Shown piece by piece: positions 29,556-40,089 of a stretch of DNA of 64,000 nucleotides. Each line of letters begins with the position of its first letter. Positions within the stretch are counted from its first letter, which is position 1. The translations under genes and the position numbers were made by a program. Below the pieces are notes generated by a model. That model was not told the origin of the DNA. It saw only the letters and a list, made by a program, of their open reading frames with translations, and made no database searches. The DNA is from Lepidostoma basale (lineage: Eukaryota; Arthropoda; Insecta; Trichoptera; Lepidostomatidae): contig JAHDVF020000445.1 in the NCBI GenBank assembly GCA_022606425.2, positions 186,001 to 250,000 on the forward strand, in the 5' to 3' direction.

Positions 29556-29863
29556 ATGTATCCTCTGGACCACACCGCGACAGGATCCAGTGGATATGGG
29601 AAAATATATGAGCGTGTGTTTACTCCAAGTGGCTACTTCTGTGTTTGCACGTGTGGAAAATTCAAGGGTCATTTCCAAGGAATAGTATATTGCAAATATG
29701 TAAAATACGAACACTTAACACACGATTTCGCATTCGTGTGGTTCGGTTTATACGCAAAAGAAAGAAATGAAGTATTCTTAACGCTAATATTATTTTGTAA
29801 CAGATTTTTTATTCATTTTATTATTTCACTCCCTAACAAATCATATGTCTTATATATATTTCT
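29556..29863 (+). CDS. Unrecognised ORF, cysteine-containing
   Basis: The frame opens at 29,556 and runs into the RTE-A copy at 29,864, for 115 codons in all. The first 75 residues (YERVFTPSGYFCVCTCGKFK, then VYCKYVKYEHLTHDFAFVWF) are not transposon-like to my reading, and the DNA here is not repeated in the window. The end is hydrophobic. It could be a relic exon or chance. No start context or splice sites could be established. Confidence 0.2.
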
Positions 29864-30235
29864 TAACGACAGAATCTCAAATGCTGATATAAGAAAGGAA
29901 TGAAGAGCGGAAGAAGATATTATGAACAAAATTATGAAAGGATCGCTGCGTTGGTTCGGACATATGGAACGCGTGGATGGAAAAAGAATTGTTAGAAACG
30001 TTAATGATGTAAATGGAGTACAGAGTCGAGGCAGACCGAGAAAAACATGGCTTGACCAAATTGATAAAATTTTAAAGGTAAGTCATGTTGGAAGTCAGAA
30101 GAATCGACGTGCGTGTATGACTCGTTGCGTGAATGTGGAAGAAGCTACAGAGGTGTGTCAGGATAGAGTAGTGTGGCAGTCCATTCTCTCTGCCTACCGT
30201 AAACGGCGTAATGGTTTGTTGTAGTTTTTGTCGTT
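29864..30235 (+). mobile_element. RTE-A LINE 3' fragment with (TTG)-type tail
   Basis: The frame 29,922-30,224 (100 codons) keeps MNKIMKGSLRWFGHMERVDG, RGRPRKTWLDQIDKILKVS and MTRCVNVEEATEV. The end TGCCTACCGTAAACGGCGTA has lost the GGGGAAA loop sequence and is followed by TTGTTGTAG. Confidence 0.85.
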
Positions 30236-30279
30236 GTGATCTTACGTTTGAAGAAATAACTATAATCTAAATTTAAAGG

Positions 30280-30390
30280 AAATACTTCTTAGATGTATTG
30301 AGTTGAATTCCACTCAGTTTTATGGACCAGAGGATGGCAGCGAGTTTCCGAAACTTGTCGAAGCCATAAAACTAAGTTGAATTTAATGTA
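30280..30390 (+). ncRNA. Hammerhead-like motif with long stem I, family O
   Basis: GTTTTATGG (30,318-30,326) pairs with CCATAAAAC (30,364-30,372), giving a long stem I around CAGAGGA, extra T, GGCAG..TTTCC, GAAAC, bridge ACTTGT, GTC. The core has A for U4, and stem II is damaged compared with the copy at 41,897. Confidence 0.45.
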
Positions 30391-30419
30391 TATTACAAAT
30401 TAATTATTTAGTTTTTTTT

Positions 30420-30848
30420 TCTTCTTCTTTTTTCTGTGCCGTATCAGGTCCCCCTAACGTTGGCGATCACTACAGCAAAGGCATCTCTGTCCTGCACCAC
30501 TTGGAGCAGGTTCTGAACTCTTGTAATTCCTGTCCACTCTTTTATGTTCCGCATCCAGGACAGCTGCCTTCTACCGATTCCCCGACGTCCCTCCATTTTA
30601 CACATTAATATCAGTCGATGAAGTTGGTATTTTTCTCCCCTTAGCACATGACCCAAATATGAGACCTTTCTAATTTTCACACTCGACAATAGCTCTCTAT
30701 TGGCTCTGGCTCTCTGTAGTATGTCTGCATTACTGATCCTATCGGTCCACGGTATACGGAACATTCTGCGGTATGTTCACATCACAAACAACTCCAACCG
30801 GTTCATTACATTTGCTTTTAGAGTCCAGGTTTCGCAGCCATATATTTT
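30420..30848 (-). mobile_element. RTE-E LINE C-terminus
   Basis: The minus frame 30,444-30,764 (106 codons): MFRIPWTDRISNADIL, VSYLGHVLRGEKYQLHRLIL, GRRQLSWMRNIKEWTG and VQDRDAFAVVIANVRGT with natural stop. Upstream, a stop and TLKANVMNRLELF-like sequence extend to about 30,848. Confidence 0.85.
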
Positions 30849-30859
30849 TTTCATTATTA

Positions 30860-31082
30860 TTCTTCTTTGCTAGCCGTCTTCCCTACTGCTGGATATAGGC
30901 CTCTTCCAATTTCCTTCACTCGTCTCTATCCTGCCCCCTTCGTATCCAAAATTTTCCAACCCTTTTGACTATGTCATCGGTCCATCTCATCGGTGGCCTT
31001 CCGACACTTCGCCTATTTGCCCATGGTCTCCAACTGAGTATCCTGGGTGCCCATCTTTTGCCACCCTGTCTAGCCAAGTGCG
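30860..31082 (-). mobile_element. RTE-H LINE terminus, copy 1
   Basis: Minus-strand GRPPMRWTDDIVKRV-like segment (30,965-31,010) and ...EEAYIQQ-type end (30,880-30,910) with an AAGAAGAA tail. It matches 31,777-32,145 in sequence. Confidence 0.65.
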
Positions 31083-31739
31083 CATTTTTTTTCATTTTAT
31101 ACGATAGTTATATTGTTGATGCGGTATCGTAGAATAAAGCAATTTGATCAAAAACATATTCCTAATTTGAAACTTGGGTAATCAAAGATAACTATTCGAA
31201 TTGAAAATGCCATAATTATAATAATAGACTTTTCTTCCCCAGCGAGCAGCAACACGTCAAAAATTAAAGTTTTAAAACCATCCATTTGCTAAAATCTGCC
31301 CCCAAATCCGCAGATTAAAACTGTCCCTCGGAGCTTGAGGGGATGAAAGTCTCAAACTTTCTCACGGAGGGCGCAAAAAATAAAATCAACTTCTTTAAAT
31401 TAATTGTAATAGAAATTCAAACCGCGACTTTTTTTCTGCCAAATCGAATGAGGGAATATTAGAATCGGACAGGTAAGGCGTGGGGCGAGGATTATGCAAA
31501 TATTCTAGTAATTGAATCTCAAAAGTTTCCAACCAGATTAAACGGATATGAAATTTAATAGAATCAAAATTAAGACGCTCTGGAAACGTTTCCCTTAACA
31601 ATGGACGCTGTTTCTGTTTTATTTAAATTATCTAATTTTATAACAGTTGTTAAGAAAAAAACATTGATAAATTATACAATGGTGTCTATTCATATTTGAA
31701 TTAAAACAAAACTGCACTTAGTATTTTGACAAAACTTTA
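31083..31739. other. Single-copy DNA, no recognised gene
   Basis: 31,200-31,620 is a coherent, non-repetitive block of mixed composition (includes GCGTGGGGCGAGGATTATGC). A 68-codon minus frame is unassigned. Candidate conserved non-coding sequence. Confidence 0.3.
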
Positions 31740-32200
31740 TAACTTATAGACTTTTCACAGATATGTTTCGGTTATGACACTTCTTCTTCTTCTTCTTTGC
31801 CACTCTTCTTCCCTCCACTGCTGGCCTATAAAGGCCTCTTCCAATTTCTTCCACTCGTCTCTATCCTGCCCCCTTTGTATCCAAGATTTTCCAACTTTTG
31901 ATAATATCATCGGTCCATCTCACCGGTGGCCTTCCGACACTTTGCCTATTTTACCATGGTCTCCAACTAAGTATCCTGGGTGCCCATCTGTTGCCACCCT
32001 GTCTAACCAAGTGTCCAACCCATTGCCATTTCAATGACGTCAGCAACCCTGGTGCGGCGTCTGATATCTTCATTTTTTATGCGGTCACGCAAGCTCACAC
32101 CAAGTATCTGTCTTTCCACGGACCTCTGTGTACACTTGAGCCTGTGGACACTTTTTTTACATGACATAACCTTTATCAATATACAAAATTTTAAGCTATT
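31740..32200. repeat. Family D fragment split by RTE-H
   Basis: 31,745-31,776 (TTTTCACAGATATGTTTCGG) is a D arm with GAAAC on the minus strand. RTE-H interrupts it at about 31,777-32,145, and GACACTT occurs on both sides. The remainder (ACATGACATAACC) follows at 32,160. Confidence 0.4.
31777..32145 (-). mobile_element. RTE-H LINE terminus, copy 2
   Basis: On the minus strand: VERQILGVSLRDRIKNEDIR, RTRVADVIEMAMGW, then CRKATGEMDR in a decayed stretch, ending in (GAA)n. The ERxxLGxSLRDRIxNEDIR block is a standard RTE signature. It is the longer of the two copies. Confidence 0.7.
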
Positions 32201-32444
32201 AAATTGTTTTTAATATGTATGAAAAAACAATGCTTGTTTACTATACAAATCTTTACTTCAAGAACGCCACTTTAAGCCCGCAAATAATACGCGTAGATTA
32301 CGTATTATTTTAATGAGAAAAGTATATCCTGATAGTCTTCACAGTGACAGAGGTTCCCAAACTTTTTTAGGCGACACCCCTCCTTTTGCGAGATAACAAT
32401 TTTATTACGCCCCCCTGTTATAACAACTTTATAAAAATTTAAAT

Positions 32445-32740
32445 TTAAGTCAGAATCGTCCAGCTGACAACACGTGCACCGTCAAAAAGAACATTTGTTA
32501 TGTTTTTTTTAATTTTGTTTTATAATATTGAATTTTATATTACTTGTTTTAAATTTATTTTGTGGGCGTTGGACGATCGAAACGTTCGCGGAAGAGGCCT
32601 ATTGATGGCAATGATTCGCAACCCATCACACCGCGTCTCCCGCGGGGGCGAAAAGAGAAGGATGTAGGGCCGCATTGGCTAAAGTGTAGCAGTCCATTCT
32701 TTCTGCCTAAGGTTAATTAGTTAGTTATGTTAAGTTTTTT
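32445..32740 (+). mobile_element. SINE-like family M, copy 3
   Basis: TCGTCCAGCTGACAACACGTGCACC start region (in two blocks), AAAAGAACATT, the block TTCGCAACCCATCACACCGC, GTCTCCCGCGGGGGCGAAAA, then CAGTCCATTCTTTCTGCCTA. The final CGGCGTGATGG is deleted, leaving AAGGTTAATTAGTTAG. Confidence 0.65.
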
Positions 32741-32949
32741 AGCAATACATGTATTATTAAAACAAATTAAAATGTTAAACCAATATTTTTACATAAAATA
32801 AATACATTAAAATCAATTATTTAATGGGAGGGGTAATTTTATGCAATATATTGTATACATAAATAGGAAATTTATGTTTATAAGAACAAAATATTACGTA
32901 AATACCTAAATAGGTTCTATCTGTGAGGTGAATTATTATATTTTTTTAC

Positions 32950-33790
32950 AAGAGCATTGCGTACTGTTTATTACAGATACACAATGGATAACCAGCAACT
33001 TAAGCGTGTTTCAACGATAAAGGATCTTGGTATTGTTTATGAAAGTAGGCTGACTTTCCATGCTCAAATCGAGAGAATATGTGAAGTTGCACTGAAAATG
33101 TTGGGATTTATTCTCCGAACTGGAAGAGTTTTCAAGAATCCCTATGTTTTGCGAATTTTGTATAACTCATTAGTCCGGAGTCGGCTCGAGTGTGGCTCGG
33201 TGATATGGAGTCCCCACGAGGCGAGATGCTCGCTCATGTTAGAAAGGGTTCAGAAAAGATTTCTGAGATATCTCTACATGAGGGAGTTTGGTAGCAATCC
33301 GTGGCTTTATCCCACTGCATTCCTCTGGGGCATGCTGGGGACCAATAGTTTACATATAAGAACTTATATGTAAACTATTGTAAATATTTCTTCAGACTTC
33401 TCAGGAGATTATTTGAGAATTCGGTCATCTTGGAGGCTATCCACCTTTATGTTCCGGATGGTAATCTTCAACAGCGTCAGCACAGACTGTTTTATCTTCC
33501 ATCATGCAGAACCAACCTGCCTCTGGCGATGCCGGTTGGGAGAGCAATAAAACTGCTGAACATGATCGCTTCGGAGATCGACGTCTTTTATATTCGTGAA
33601 AGTATGTTCAGAAGACAAATACTCTTGACTTTGGAGAGTATCTTGTATTCCTAATGTCGAACCATATTTCGTGCGTTCCTGGTATCATATATTTTTTTAT
33701 GTTTTACCTGTTCTCAGTAGATGCCTTAAACTATTATATAATTGTTGTTTGTACCTCATATCTTTTGAGAAAATAAACTGATTTGATTTT
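32950..33790 (+). mobile_element. Jockey/CR1-like LINE, most complete C-terminal half
   Basis: The frame 32,957-33,373 (138 codons) reads MDNQQLKRVSTIKDLGIVYE, ALKMLGFILRTGRVFKN, RILYNSLVRSRLECGSVIWS and ERVQKRFLRYLYMRE. It breaks at a palindrome (33,345-33,382, CAATAGTTTACATATAAG and its inverse). The second frame 33,430-33,654 carries VPDGNLQQRQHRLFYLP to LESILYS. The 3' UTR and a short ACTGATTTGATTT tail end at about 33,790. The RT palm is missing. Confidence 0.85.
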
Positions 33791-34228
33791 TTAAAATTTG
33801 ATATTACATTTGCGGGAAGCGAAAATTTTGGTGATGGCCTGCCTAAATGGGATCCACTGTCGTGGATTCCCATTTACATCTCATGGACCTCTAATTATTT
33901 TTATCACTGACATGGACCCATTCGCAAGTCGAAATCACCACTTTGGGAATCACTGATCTAGAAGATTCTAGTTGAACGAATAATATCAAATAGAGGTTTT
34001 ACTCGGTTGTTTGTAAAATTATAGAAATTACCCCACTTCAACTATTACGCATTCAAATGACTTTCGCGATCTTATTGAAGTATTAACTCATGGAATAATT
34101 TAACCGAAGGGAACGTTAAATGATTTTGTCACGAAAACGATTGAAGCCATTGGACAGACATTGAGAAATAAGCATAAGAAAAAAAGACATTTTATAAGTT
34201 TGTCATAAGTAAAAATACCTGCACTATT

Positions 34229-34608
34229 GTAGGACATTGTTTTGGCCGAAACACTATGATATTTCAAATTTATATAGTGTTTAATTATAAAACTCTGTTT
34301 ATGTAACACAATTTTTTTTCGCCACAGCTGTTTCGTCAACCTATATTATCAACATTAGGTGTTAAAATAACTTCATTTATCTGTTCTTTTAATTAACTTT
34401 AATTAGATCCAGTAAGAACTTCAAAATTATATCAAAGAAATTATTCAAATACACATATACTCGTCTGTTTGAAAATTCACGAAAATTTTATTTTAACAGT
34501 AGATAAATGAATGTTTCACCTTAGGATGTCAACATTGGTTGGCGAAACAGCTGTTGCGAAATATAAAAATAAAAATTGTGATATAAAAACAGAGTTTTAC
34601 AATTGTAT
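34229..34608. mobile_element. Family A fold-back element, complete pair of arms
   Basis: The left arm starts CATTGTTTTGGCCGAAACAC and the right arm ends AAACAGAGTTTTAC; internal AATTGTGATATAAAAACAGA mirrors CTGTTTATGTAACACAATTT. Each arm has a ribozyme-like motif: minus at 34,321-34,362 (CTAATGT core, decayed) and plus at 34,515-34,560 (CTTAGGA, stem II GTCAAC/GTTGGC, GAAAC, ACAGCTGT). Confidence 0.65.
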
Positions 34609-34689
34609 TAAGTATTGGATAGAATAAAGTATTAGAAATAGATAAAAAAAATACTAAAACAGCAACATATAGACAACAAAAGCATTTTT

Positions 34690-35245
34690 CCAAAGAGATG
34701 GATACAAAGAACAGATCATCACACTATTCTGTACTAACAAACATAAAAATCTTTCCAACATGACCTACGTAACAAATTTGATTGATATGATCTTGCTACG
34801 TTTCTTCGCTTTTTATCAATTTCTTACTCCATCCACGTTACCGATTTATACATTTTTAATTATTATTTCTTCATTCATAATATCCAAGTGCTTAACTTAT
34901 TACATTTTATGTCCTTAAAATAGTTTTCTGTTTACTTTTTTTAAAGTGAAGTAACGTTTTTTTTAAAGAAGATAAGATTATTAATAAAAGTTTACACAAC
35001 AGAAAGAGTATGATAGAGAGGAGTGATAGAAATAGAATATGTGAAAGTTTAATTTGAAATGTTTTATAAATTTAATAATGTTTAATTTATCGCGATTTGA
35101 AATGTTAAAAGAATTATTCGGGTTCTGTGACCGGTATCTTTCGATTTGTTTTCTCATTCCTACCTTCTTCTGCCAGCTCTAAGCTTCACATCCATACATT
35201 AGGGTTGTCACTAGAACTCCATTACGTACTGCTATATTTGCTTAT
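34690..35245 (-). mobile_element. Very old RTE-A fragment
   Basis: Recognisable islands: 34,700-34,930 (TCTTTCCAACATGACC, TTTGATTGATATGATC) and 35,145-35,245 (CCTTCTTCTGCCAGCTC, ACATTAGGGTTGTCACTAGA, ACTCCATTACG), separated by AT-rich DNA. Confidence 0.5.
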
Positions 35246-35756
35246 AATTGAAAAAACGATTGACAAATACGACTTATTGAAAATATTTCATTATAAAATT
35301 TGACTTCATATTTTTAGGTTAGACTTCCATCTCAGTCATCATATTTCATCTCATATTTTATATAATAATTAAGTCTCACAGACGACCTATTATATTATAT
35401 TTGAGTAATATATTAAATAATAAGAGTTATTTAAATAATTACCATCTCATAAAATTGCTGAGAACTTAAAAAATAAGAATTTGAAGAGGACGTCTCTCTG
35501 GAAAAAATCTGAAATGATACTCAACAAATTTTATGAATATTTGAATTTTTATTCCATCCAATTGGATGAACTTTTTTTCAAATCTTTAAATATTCAAGGG
35601 TCATATTTTCACGGTGGCGTTCTGGAATAGGCTTACCAACTTTGTGAAATATATTTTTGTTTATCTTCAACCGCAAAGCGTGGAATTTTTTTCCGTGTCG
35701 GATTATAAAAGTTTTTATAGAAAAGTGAAATGTTTTTAATGTTTCTTGAACAATGA
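35246..35756. other. No recognised gene; J end at the right
   Basis: A 60-codon minus frame is unassigned. TTTCTTGAACAATGAT at 35,740-35,756 is a J start into which the next LINE inserted. Confidence 0.35.
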
Positions 35757-36516
35757 TCAAATCAAAATCAAATCAAATCAAATCAGTTTATTAACTCAAA
35801 AGACATTACAAACAGGAAAATGTTTAAGGCATCTATTGAGTACAGGTAAAATATTATAAAAATATAACAAAGTACCAGGAACGCATTAGAGATGGTTCGA
35901 CATTAGGAAGACAACATACTTTCTAAAGTCAAGAGTATTTGTCCCCTGAACGTACCTTCACTAATATAAAAGACGTCGATCTCCGAGGAGACCGCATACA
36001 GCAGACTAATTGCTCTTCCCACCGGTGTCACCAGAGGCAGATTGGTTCTAGTGGCCGGTTGGTAAAACAATCTGTGCTGTCGCTGTCGGAGAAATCTATC
36101 AGGGACAAAAAGACCGACACCCTCTAGCACGGCCGAGTTCTCGAAATATCCCCTGATTAATTTAAAGAAATGGGTTATGAGATGCCCATCTCTTCGAAGC
36201 TGTAAAGAATTGGTTCCGAGCATTCCTAAAAGAAATGCCGTGGGATAGAGCCACGGATAACTACCATACTCCCTCATGTAGAGATACCTCAGAAATTTTT
36301 TCTGAACTCTCCAGCATAACGGAATATCTCGCCTCGTGAGGACTCCATATCACAGAACCACTTTCGAGTCTGCTCCGAACCAACGCGTTGTATAGGACTC
36401 TGAGCACATTGGGATTTCTGAAAACTCTTCCGGTCCGAACGATGAAGCCCAACATCTTCAGTGCAATGTCACAAATCCTCTCGATATGTTCACGAAAAGT
36501 CAGCCTACTCTCATAA
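35757..36516 (-). mobile_element. Jockey/CR1-like LINE with (ATTTG)n tail
   Basis: Tail 35,757-35,790 on plus as (ATCAA)n. The minus frame 35,903-36,277 (124 codons) has LYPTAFLLGMLGTNSL, VPDRFLRQRQHRLFYQP and the end LESMLSS. A frameshift at about 36,295 joins it to MLGFIVRTGRVFRNPNVL (36,261-36,455). AATGAT on both sides within a split J element gives a short target duplication. Confidence 0.85.
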
Positions 36517-36571
36517 ATGATGTAATATTCTATGTAAAATTTTAAATACCGGTGAAAATTTCTGTCTTGTA

Positions 36572-37062
36572 TGAACTAAACTAACTAACCATCACGTCAT
36601 CTCCCCGAAGAACATTCACACTTGCACGCTCGTCGATTATTTCTACTTCGAACATGGCCGCCTTTCAGTAATTGATTAATGCATGCCATGTTTTCCTCGG
36701 TCGATTTGGTCATGCCATGTTTTCCTCGGTCGTTCTCGGCTTCTTTTCCCACTCACGCTGCTTGTGTACAACTTTTTAACCATTCTACTCTCATCCATTC
36801 GTTCCATATGTCCAAACCATCTCAGGGATCCTTTTTTAATTTTATTCATGATGCAGTCATCTGCCTTACATTTCTTTCTTATTTCATCGTTCGGTATTCT
36901 ATCATAAACCGTCTTCCCGCACATTCTTCTTAGTGATCTCATTTCTATGGCGTTTATCCTGCTTTCATCCTTCTTTTGCCATCTCCAAGTTTCACTTCCA
37001 TACATGAGGGTTGGCACTAGAACTCCATTGTGTACTGCCATCTTGAACAATGCTGTTAAAAT
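36572..37062 (-). mobile_element. RTE-A LINE fragment with internal duplication
   Basis: The minus frame 36,676-37,095 (139 codons) contains MAVHNGVLVPTLMYGSETWR, RRMCGKTVYDRIPNDEIRKK and RWFGHMERMDESRMVKKL. A 26-nt direct duplication (CATGCCATGTTTTCCTCGG...) at 36,683-36,733 disrupts the PRKTWHDQ segment, and part of the 3' end is deleted. Flanking AAAATTTTAA...GGTGAAAATTTCTGT occurs on both sides. Confidence 0.85.
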
Positions 37063-37089
37063 TTTAATATTGGTGAAAATTTCTGTTTT

Positions 37090-37395
37090 ATACAAACTAA
37101 ACTAACTAACATCACGCTGTCTCCCCGAAAGAATGGACTGCCACACTTTTCTTTCCTGACACATTTCTCTCGATTCCTCAACATTCGTACATCGTGTCGT
37201 GCATGCGCGTCGATTTCTCTGACTCCTTACGTGGCCGACATTCAATATTTGATTTATTTGACATTTTTCTCGGTCTTCCTCTATTTCTAGTGACCTTTGT
37301 TTTTTCTCTCACCGTATCGTTTCTGACTGTCTCTTAGGTTATTCCTAACATGGCTCTTTCCATGGCTCTTTGGGTCACTTGTAGTTACTGGGCAC
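37090..37395 (-). mobile_element. RTE-A 3' end joined to RTE-J scrap
   Basis: 37,090-37,297 is RTE-A (CATCACGCTGTCTCCCCGAA to GGTCTTCCTCTATTTCTAG). From 37,298 to 37,395 the minus strand encodes QRAMERAMLGIT-like and RNDTVREKTKVT, belonging to RTE-J. A fusion of two decayed elements. Confidence 0.65.
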
Positions 37396-37435
37396 TTTGT
37401 TTGGACTTGTTTGGATTATCTTGTAATATGAATTG

Positions 37436-38252
37436 CGAACTAACTAACTAACTAACTAACCATCACGCCGTTTTTCCGGAGGGGTAGGCAGAGATAATGG
37501 ATCGCCACATTGTTCTATCCTGGCATAATTCTCGCGCATCTTCTACATTCACACATGCACGCTCGTCGATTGTTCCTACTCGAACATGGCCGCCTTTCAG
37601 TAATTGATTAATTTGGTTATGTCATGTCTTCCTTGGCCTTTCTCGACTTCTTTTCCCATTCACACTATTTGCATATATCTTTTTACTATTCTTCCCTCAT
37701 CCATTCTCGTTCCATATGTCCAAACCATCTTAGTGGCCCTTTATTAATTTTATTTATCACGCATTCATCCTCCTTACATTCCTTTCTTACTTCGTCATTA
37801 GATATTCTATCATACATTGTATTTCTGCACATTCTTCTTAGTGACCTCATTTCTACGGCACTTATCCTACTTTCATCCTTCTTCTGCCAACTCTGGAAGT
37901 GAATCTTGTCACTTCCATACATAAGGGTCGGGACTAGAACTCCATTGTGCACTGTCATCTTTGCTTCAGTCGATATATTTCTATTTACGATAATGACTTT
38001 GAGTGCAACATTTATTTTGTTTCCAGCTCCAACCCTTCTTCCGATATCTATCTCCATTCATCCATCTCTTGTAAACATGCTTTCCAGATAAACGAATTCG
38101 GTAACTTGCTCTAATTTCTGACCGTTCGCACTTATGTCACAATCTGTCATACATTCTTCCTTTTCAAAAACCATAACTTTAGACTTTGACACATTCATCA
38201 CAATGTCATACATATTGCATACTTCGTACATTCTTGACACTAACACTTGTAG
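37436..38252 (-). mobile_element. RTE-A LINE, longest minus-strand copy
   Basis: About 815 bp from (TTAG)n (ACTAACTAAC on plus) to MLVSRMYEVCNMYD. Frames 38,058-38,246 and 37,686-38,057 are in the same phase, separated by a single TGA where sibling copies have an arginine codon. Motifs: NVSKSKVMVFEKEEC, TEFVYLESMFTRDG, GAGNKINVALKVI, PTLMYGSD, RRMCRNTMYDRIS, RWFGHMERE. A 12-nt insertion falls after YGSD (KIHFQ). With 21,938-22,775 it defines the family consensus. Confidence 0.9.
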
Positions 38253-38254
38253 TT

Positions 38255-38725
38255 CTTCTATCCATTGCCGCTCCTATCCATCTATGTCCAGCAATCCTCT
38301 TCAGATTGTCGGTCCATCGGGCAGAGGAACGTCCAACTCTGCGGAATCCTGTTCGCGGTCTCTACTCCAGAACCCGTCTCCCCCATCGGCCGTCGGTTCT
38401 CCGTCAGATATGGCTAGCCCATCACCACTTCTGCCCGCCCATCATGAGAGCCACCTCAGTCACCATGGTTTGTTGACAAATAAATTCATTTCTAAATCTG
38501 TCCCTCAAGGTTATTCTGAGCATGGCTCTTTCCATGGCGCGTTGGGCGACCTTGAATCTGTAAACTAGACCTTTTGTCAGTGTCCACGTCTCAGCTCCTT
38601 ACGTCATGACCGGCGAGATGCACTGGTTGAAGACTTTATTTTTGAGGCATTGTGGTATTTTAGAGGTGAGAACATGACGTAATTTTCCAAAGGCCGCCCA
38701 ACCCAACTGAAACATTTTTAATGAT
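38255..38725 (-). mobile_element. RTE-J LINE C-terminal half
   Basis: On the minus strand GWAAFGKLRHVLTSKIPQCL, KNKVFNQCISPVMT, GAETWTLTKGLVYRFKVAQ, then RAMERAMLRITLRDRFRNEF and RVGRSSARWTDNLKRIAGH-like text. One stop replaces a tyrosine-like position before GAETW. This family is shared with 47,105-47,490. It abuts RTE-A without spacer, so one is inserted in or recombined with the other. Confidence 0.8.
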
Positions 38726-39120
38726 TTAGGTGGATCTTTATTTTTGCCTTATTTTACTTAAAAATTATCATAGTTACCGTATTTTGCGAACGATAAGACT
38801 CATCGAACCATAAGACGCACCCCAAAACTTATTTATCAATTTTTAGAAGAAAAAAAAATTCCTATCTTCCAATATCTTTCTCTATTCTTCCATCTCCTGT
38901 AAATATGCTTCCCAGATAAAAAATTCGGTATCTTAATCGGTAATATGAATTGCAGAGTTATAAATCTTCTTAAATTAGATAACTAACATTTCGTTTACAT
39001 TTCTTTTATTTGTATTTTCGTATTTCTTTCATTTGACATTTAATGATCACATTCCACGAAAACTTGAGCATATAAAGATTCATTTGATGATAATTATGAG
39101 ACTCTCGATAGCTTAATAAG
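38726..39120. other. Short repeat scraps, no gene
   Basis: 38,778-38,830 (ACCGTATTTTGCGAACGATA, AGACTCATCG, CATAAGACGCACCCC) resembles the ACTATAAGACGCACC ends of widespread DNA elements. 38,862-38,935 is a small RTE-A piece on the minus strand (CTGTAAATATGCTTCCCAG). Confidence 0.35.
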
Positions 39121-39471
39121 TCAGTCTCGACGGCCGAAAGTCATTATCGCTACTCTTCGGATTGAACGACTCTTAAACATATCGCCTTCAGTATTCAAAT
39201 TAACGTCGCAGGAACTAGAAAATTCTGCTATAGCTCTAATTGCTTTTCGCTCATTGTTCCCCGCAAGTTGTAGAATTCGTATCTCTTTCATATGCTGGGA
39301 TCCGGGGAGAGGGACAAGTATGCGGAGAGCAGGAGTGAAGACGAAAAGTTTCGCTGTAGTATGCCGTGCATTAAATATTCGCATGTACATGAAGTACGAA
39401 TAAATACATACATATTCTGTACCATTTGATCGATAATATAACATCATTAAGCTATTATACAAATCAATCAT
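39121..39471 (-). CDS. Unrecognised 116-codon ORF
   Basis: A long frame for this window outside known repeats: MIDLYNSLMMLYYRSN, FTPALRILVPLPGSQHMKEI, RAIAEFSSSCDVNLNTEGD. The DNA is single-copy here and of mixed composition. No domain, signal peptide or splice context was recognised. It could be a relic exon, conserved non-coding DNA or chance. Confidence 0.2.
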   Translation of the reverse strand: MIDLYNSLMMLYYRSNGTEYVCIYSYFMYMRIFNARHTTAKLFVFTPALRILVPLPGSQHMKEIRILQLAGNNERKAIRAIAEFSSSCDVNLNTEGDMFKSRSIRRVAIMTFGRRD

Positions 39472-39789
39472 ATGTCTCTAATAAGATGATGAATTGTTAC
39501 ACGTAAATGACAAGTTCTCAACCAGGGCATGTCTAATATATACCATAGAACCTTTTGCTGGACAGTTTTCAAAGAGCTACATAGAATGGCCCTAAATTAT
39601 ATATCCGAACTCTGTATAACGGACTGCAGAAGGAAATCCACACTGCAGAAGACAGACCTAGGTGAAGAATAACAGTAAATAAAGAGAGACGGTGACTGCT
39701 CCATTACAAGTGCCTTCCCCTGCCCCAGATGCCCCAGAATTTGTGGGTCCAGGATCGGGCTCTCTAATCTGGTAATTTTTCTTCAGTTT
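39472..39789. other. Unassigned, probably decayed LINE
   Basis: LCITDCRRKSTLQKTDLGEE-like text near 39,610-39,665 hints at an old LINE end, but it is too short to assign. Confidence 0.25.
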
Positions 39790-39960
39790 CAATGATCGTG
39801 CTTTCAGTGATGCGGGTCCGTTGGCGTGGAATATCATCCATGTACGTATTAAGTATGAGGATAGTGACGTTAAATTTAAGAAACTTCTAAATACTGCACT
39901 GTTGGTCAGTCATTTTCTAGTGCGCCCTAGGAGTAATTCATTTTACAAAACGGCGCACTT
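39790..39960 (+). mobile_element. CR1/L2-type LINE C-terminus
   Basis: FNDRAFSDAGPLAWNIIHVR, then SDVKFKKLLNTALL. The RxFSxAGPxxWNxxP...FKKxLKTxL signature is the usual end of CR1/L2-like polyproteins. About 40 codons remain. Confidence 0.6.
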
Positions 39961-39992
39961 ATAATATAAGTCATCCAAATAATAATCATAAT

Positions 39993-40080
39993 AATTTATA
40001 ATCACGTGAATTTTACACCAGATCAATGGCATTGTGACAATCACATTGCCATCGCCGGGAATCGAACCCGAGACCTTCGG
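39993..40080 (-). mobile_element. tRNA-derived SINE, partial copy 3
   Basis: B box GGTTCGATTCC on minus (in CGGGAATCGAACCCGAGACC on plus) and part of the body (TGTGACAATCACATTGCCAT). The A-box side is cut at 40,080, where RTE-K begins. Confidence 0.75.
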
Positions 40081-40089
40081 TGAGATATC

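Larger units (their letters stand above)
32348..33955. mobile_element. Decayed hAT-like element with two nested insertions
   Basis: The left end CAGAGGTTCCCAAACTTT and the right end (reversed) CAGTGATTCCCAAAGTGG form hAT-type terminal repeats. Only about 270 bp of the element itself remains (32,348-32,444 and 33,791-33,955); the rest is family M and a Jockey-like LINE. I did not find a matching 8-bp duplication, so the pairing of these two ends is inferred. Confidence 0.5.

Noticed and set aside
38134..38568. 144-codon plus-strand ORF rich in serine and proline
   Set aside because: Antisense of the RTE-J coding region; the same shadow appears at 47,179.
38778..38830. Confident assignment to a named DNA transposon family
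   Set aside because: Resemblance to ATAAGACGCACC-type ends is from memory over about 50 bp only; too short to name.
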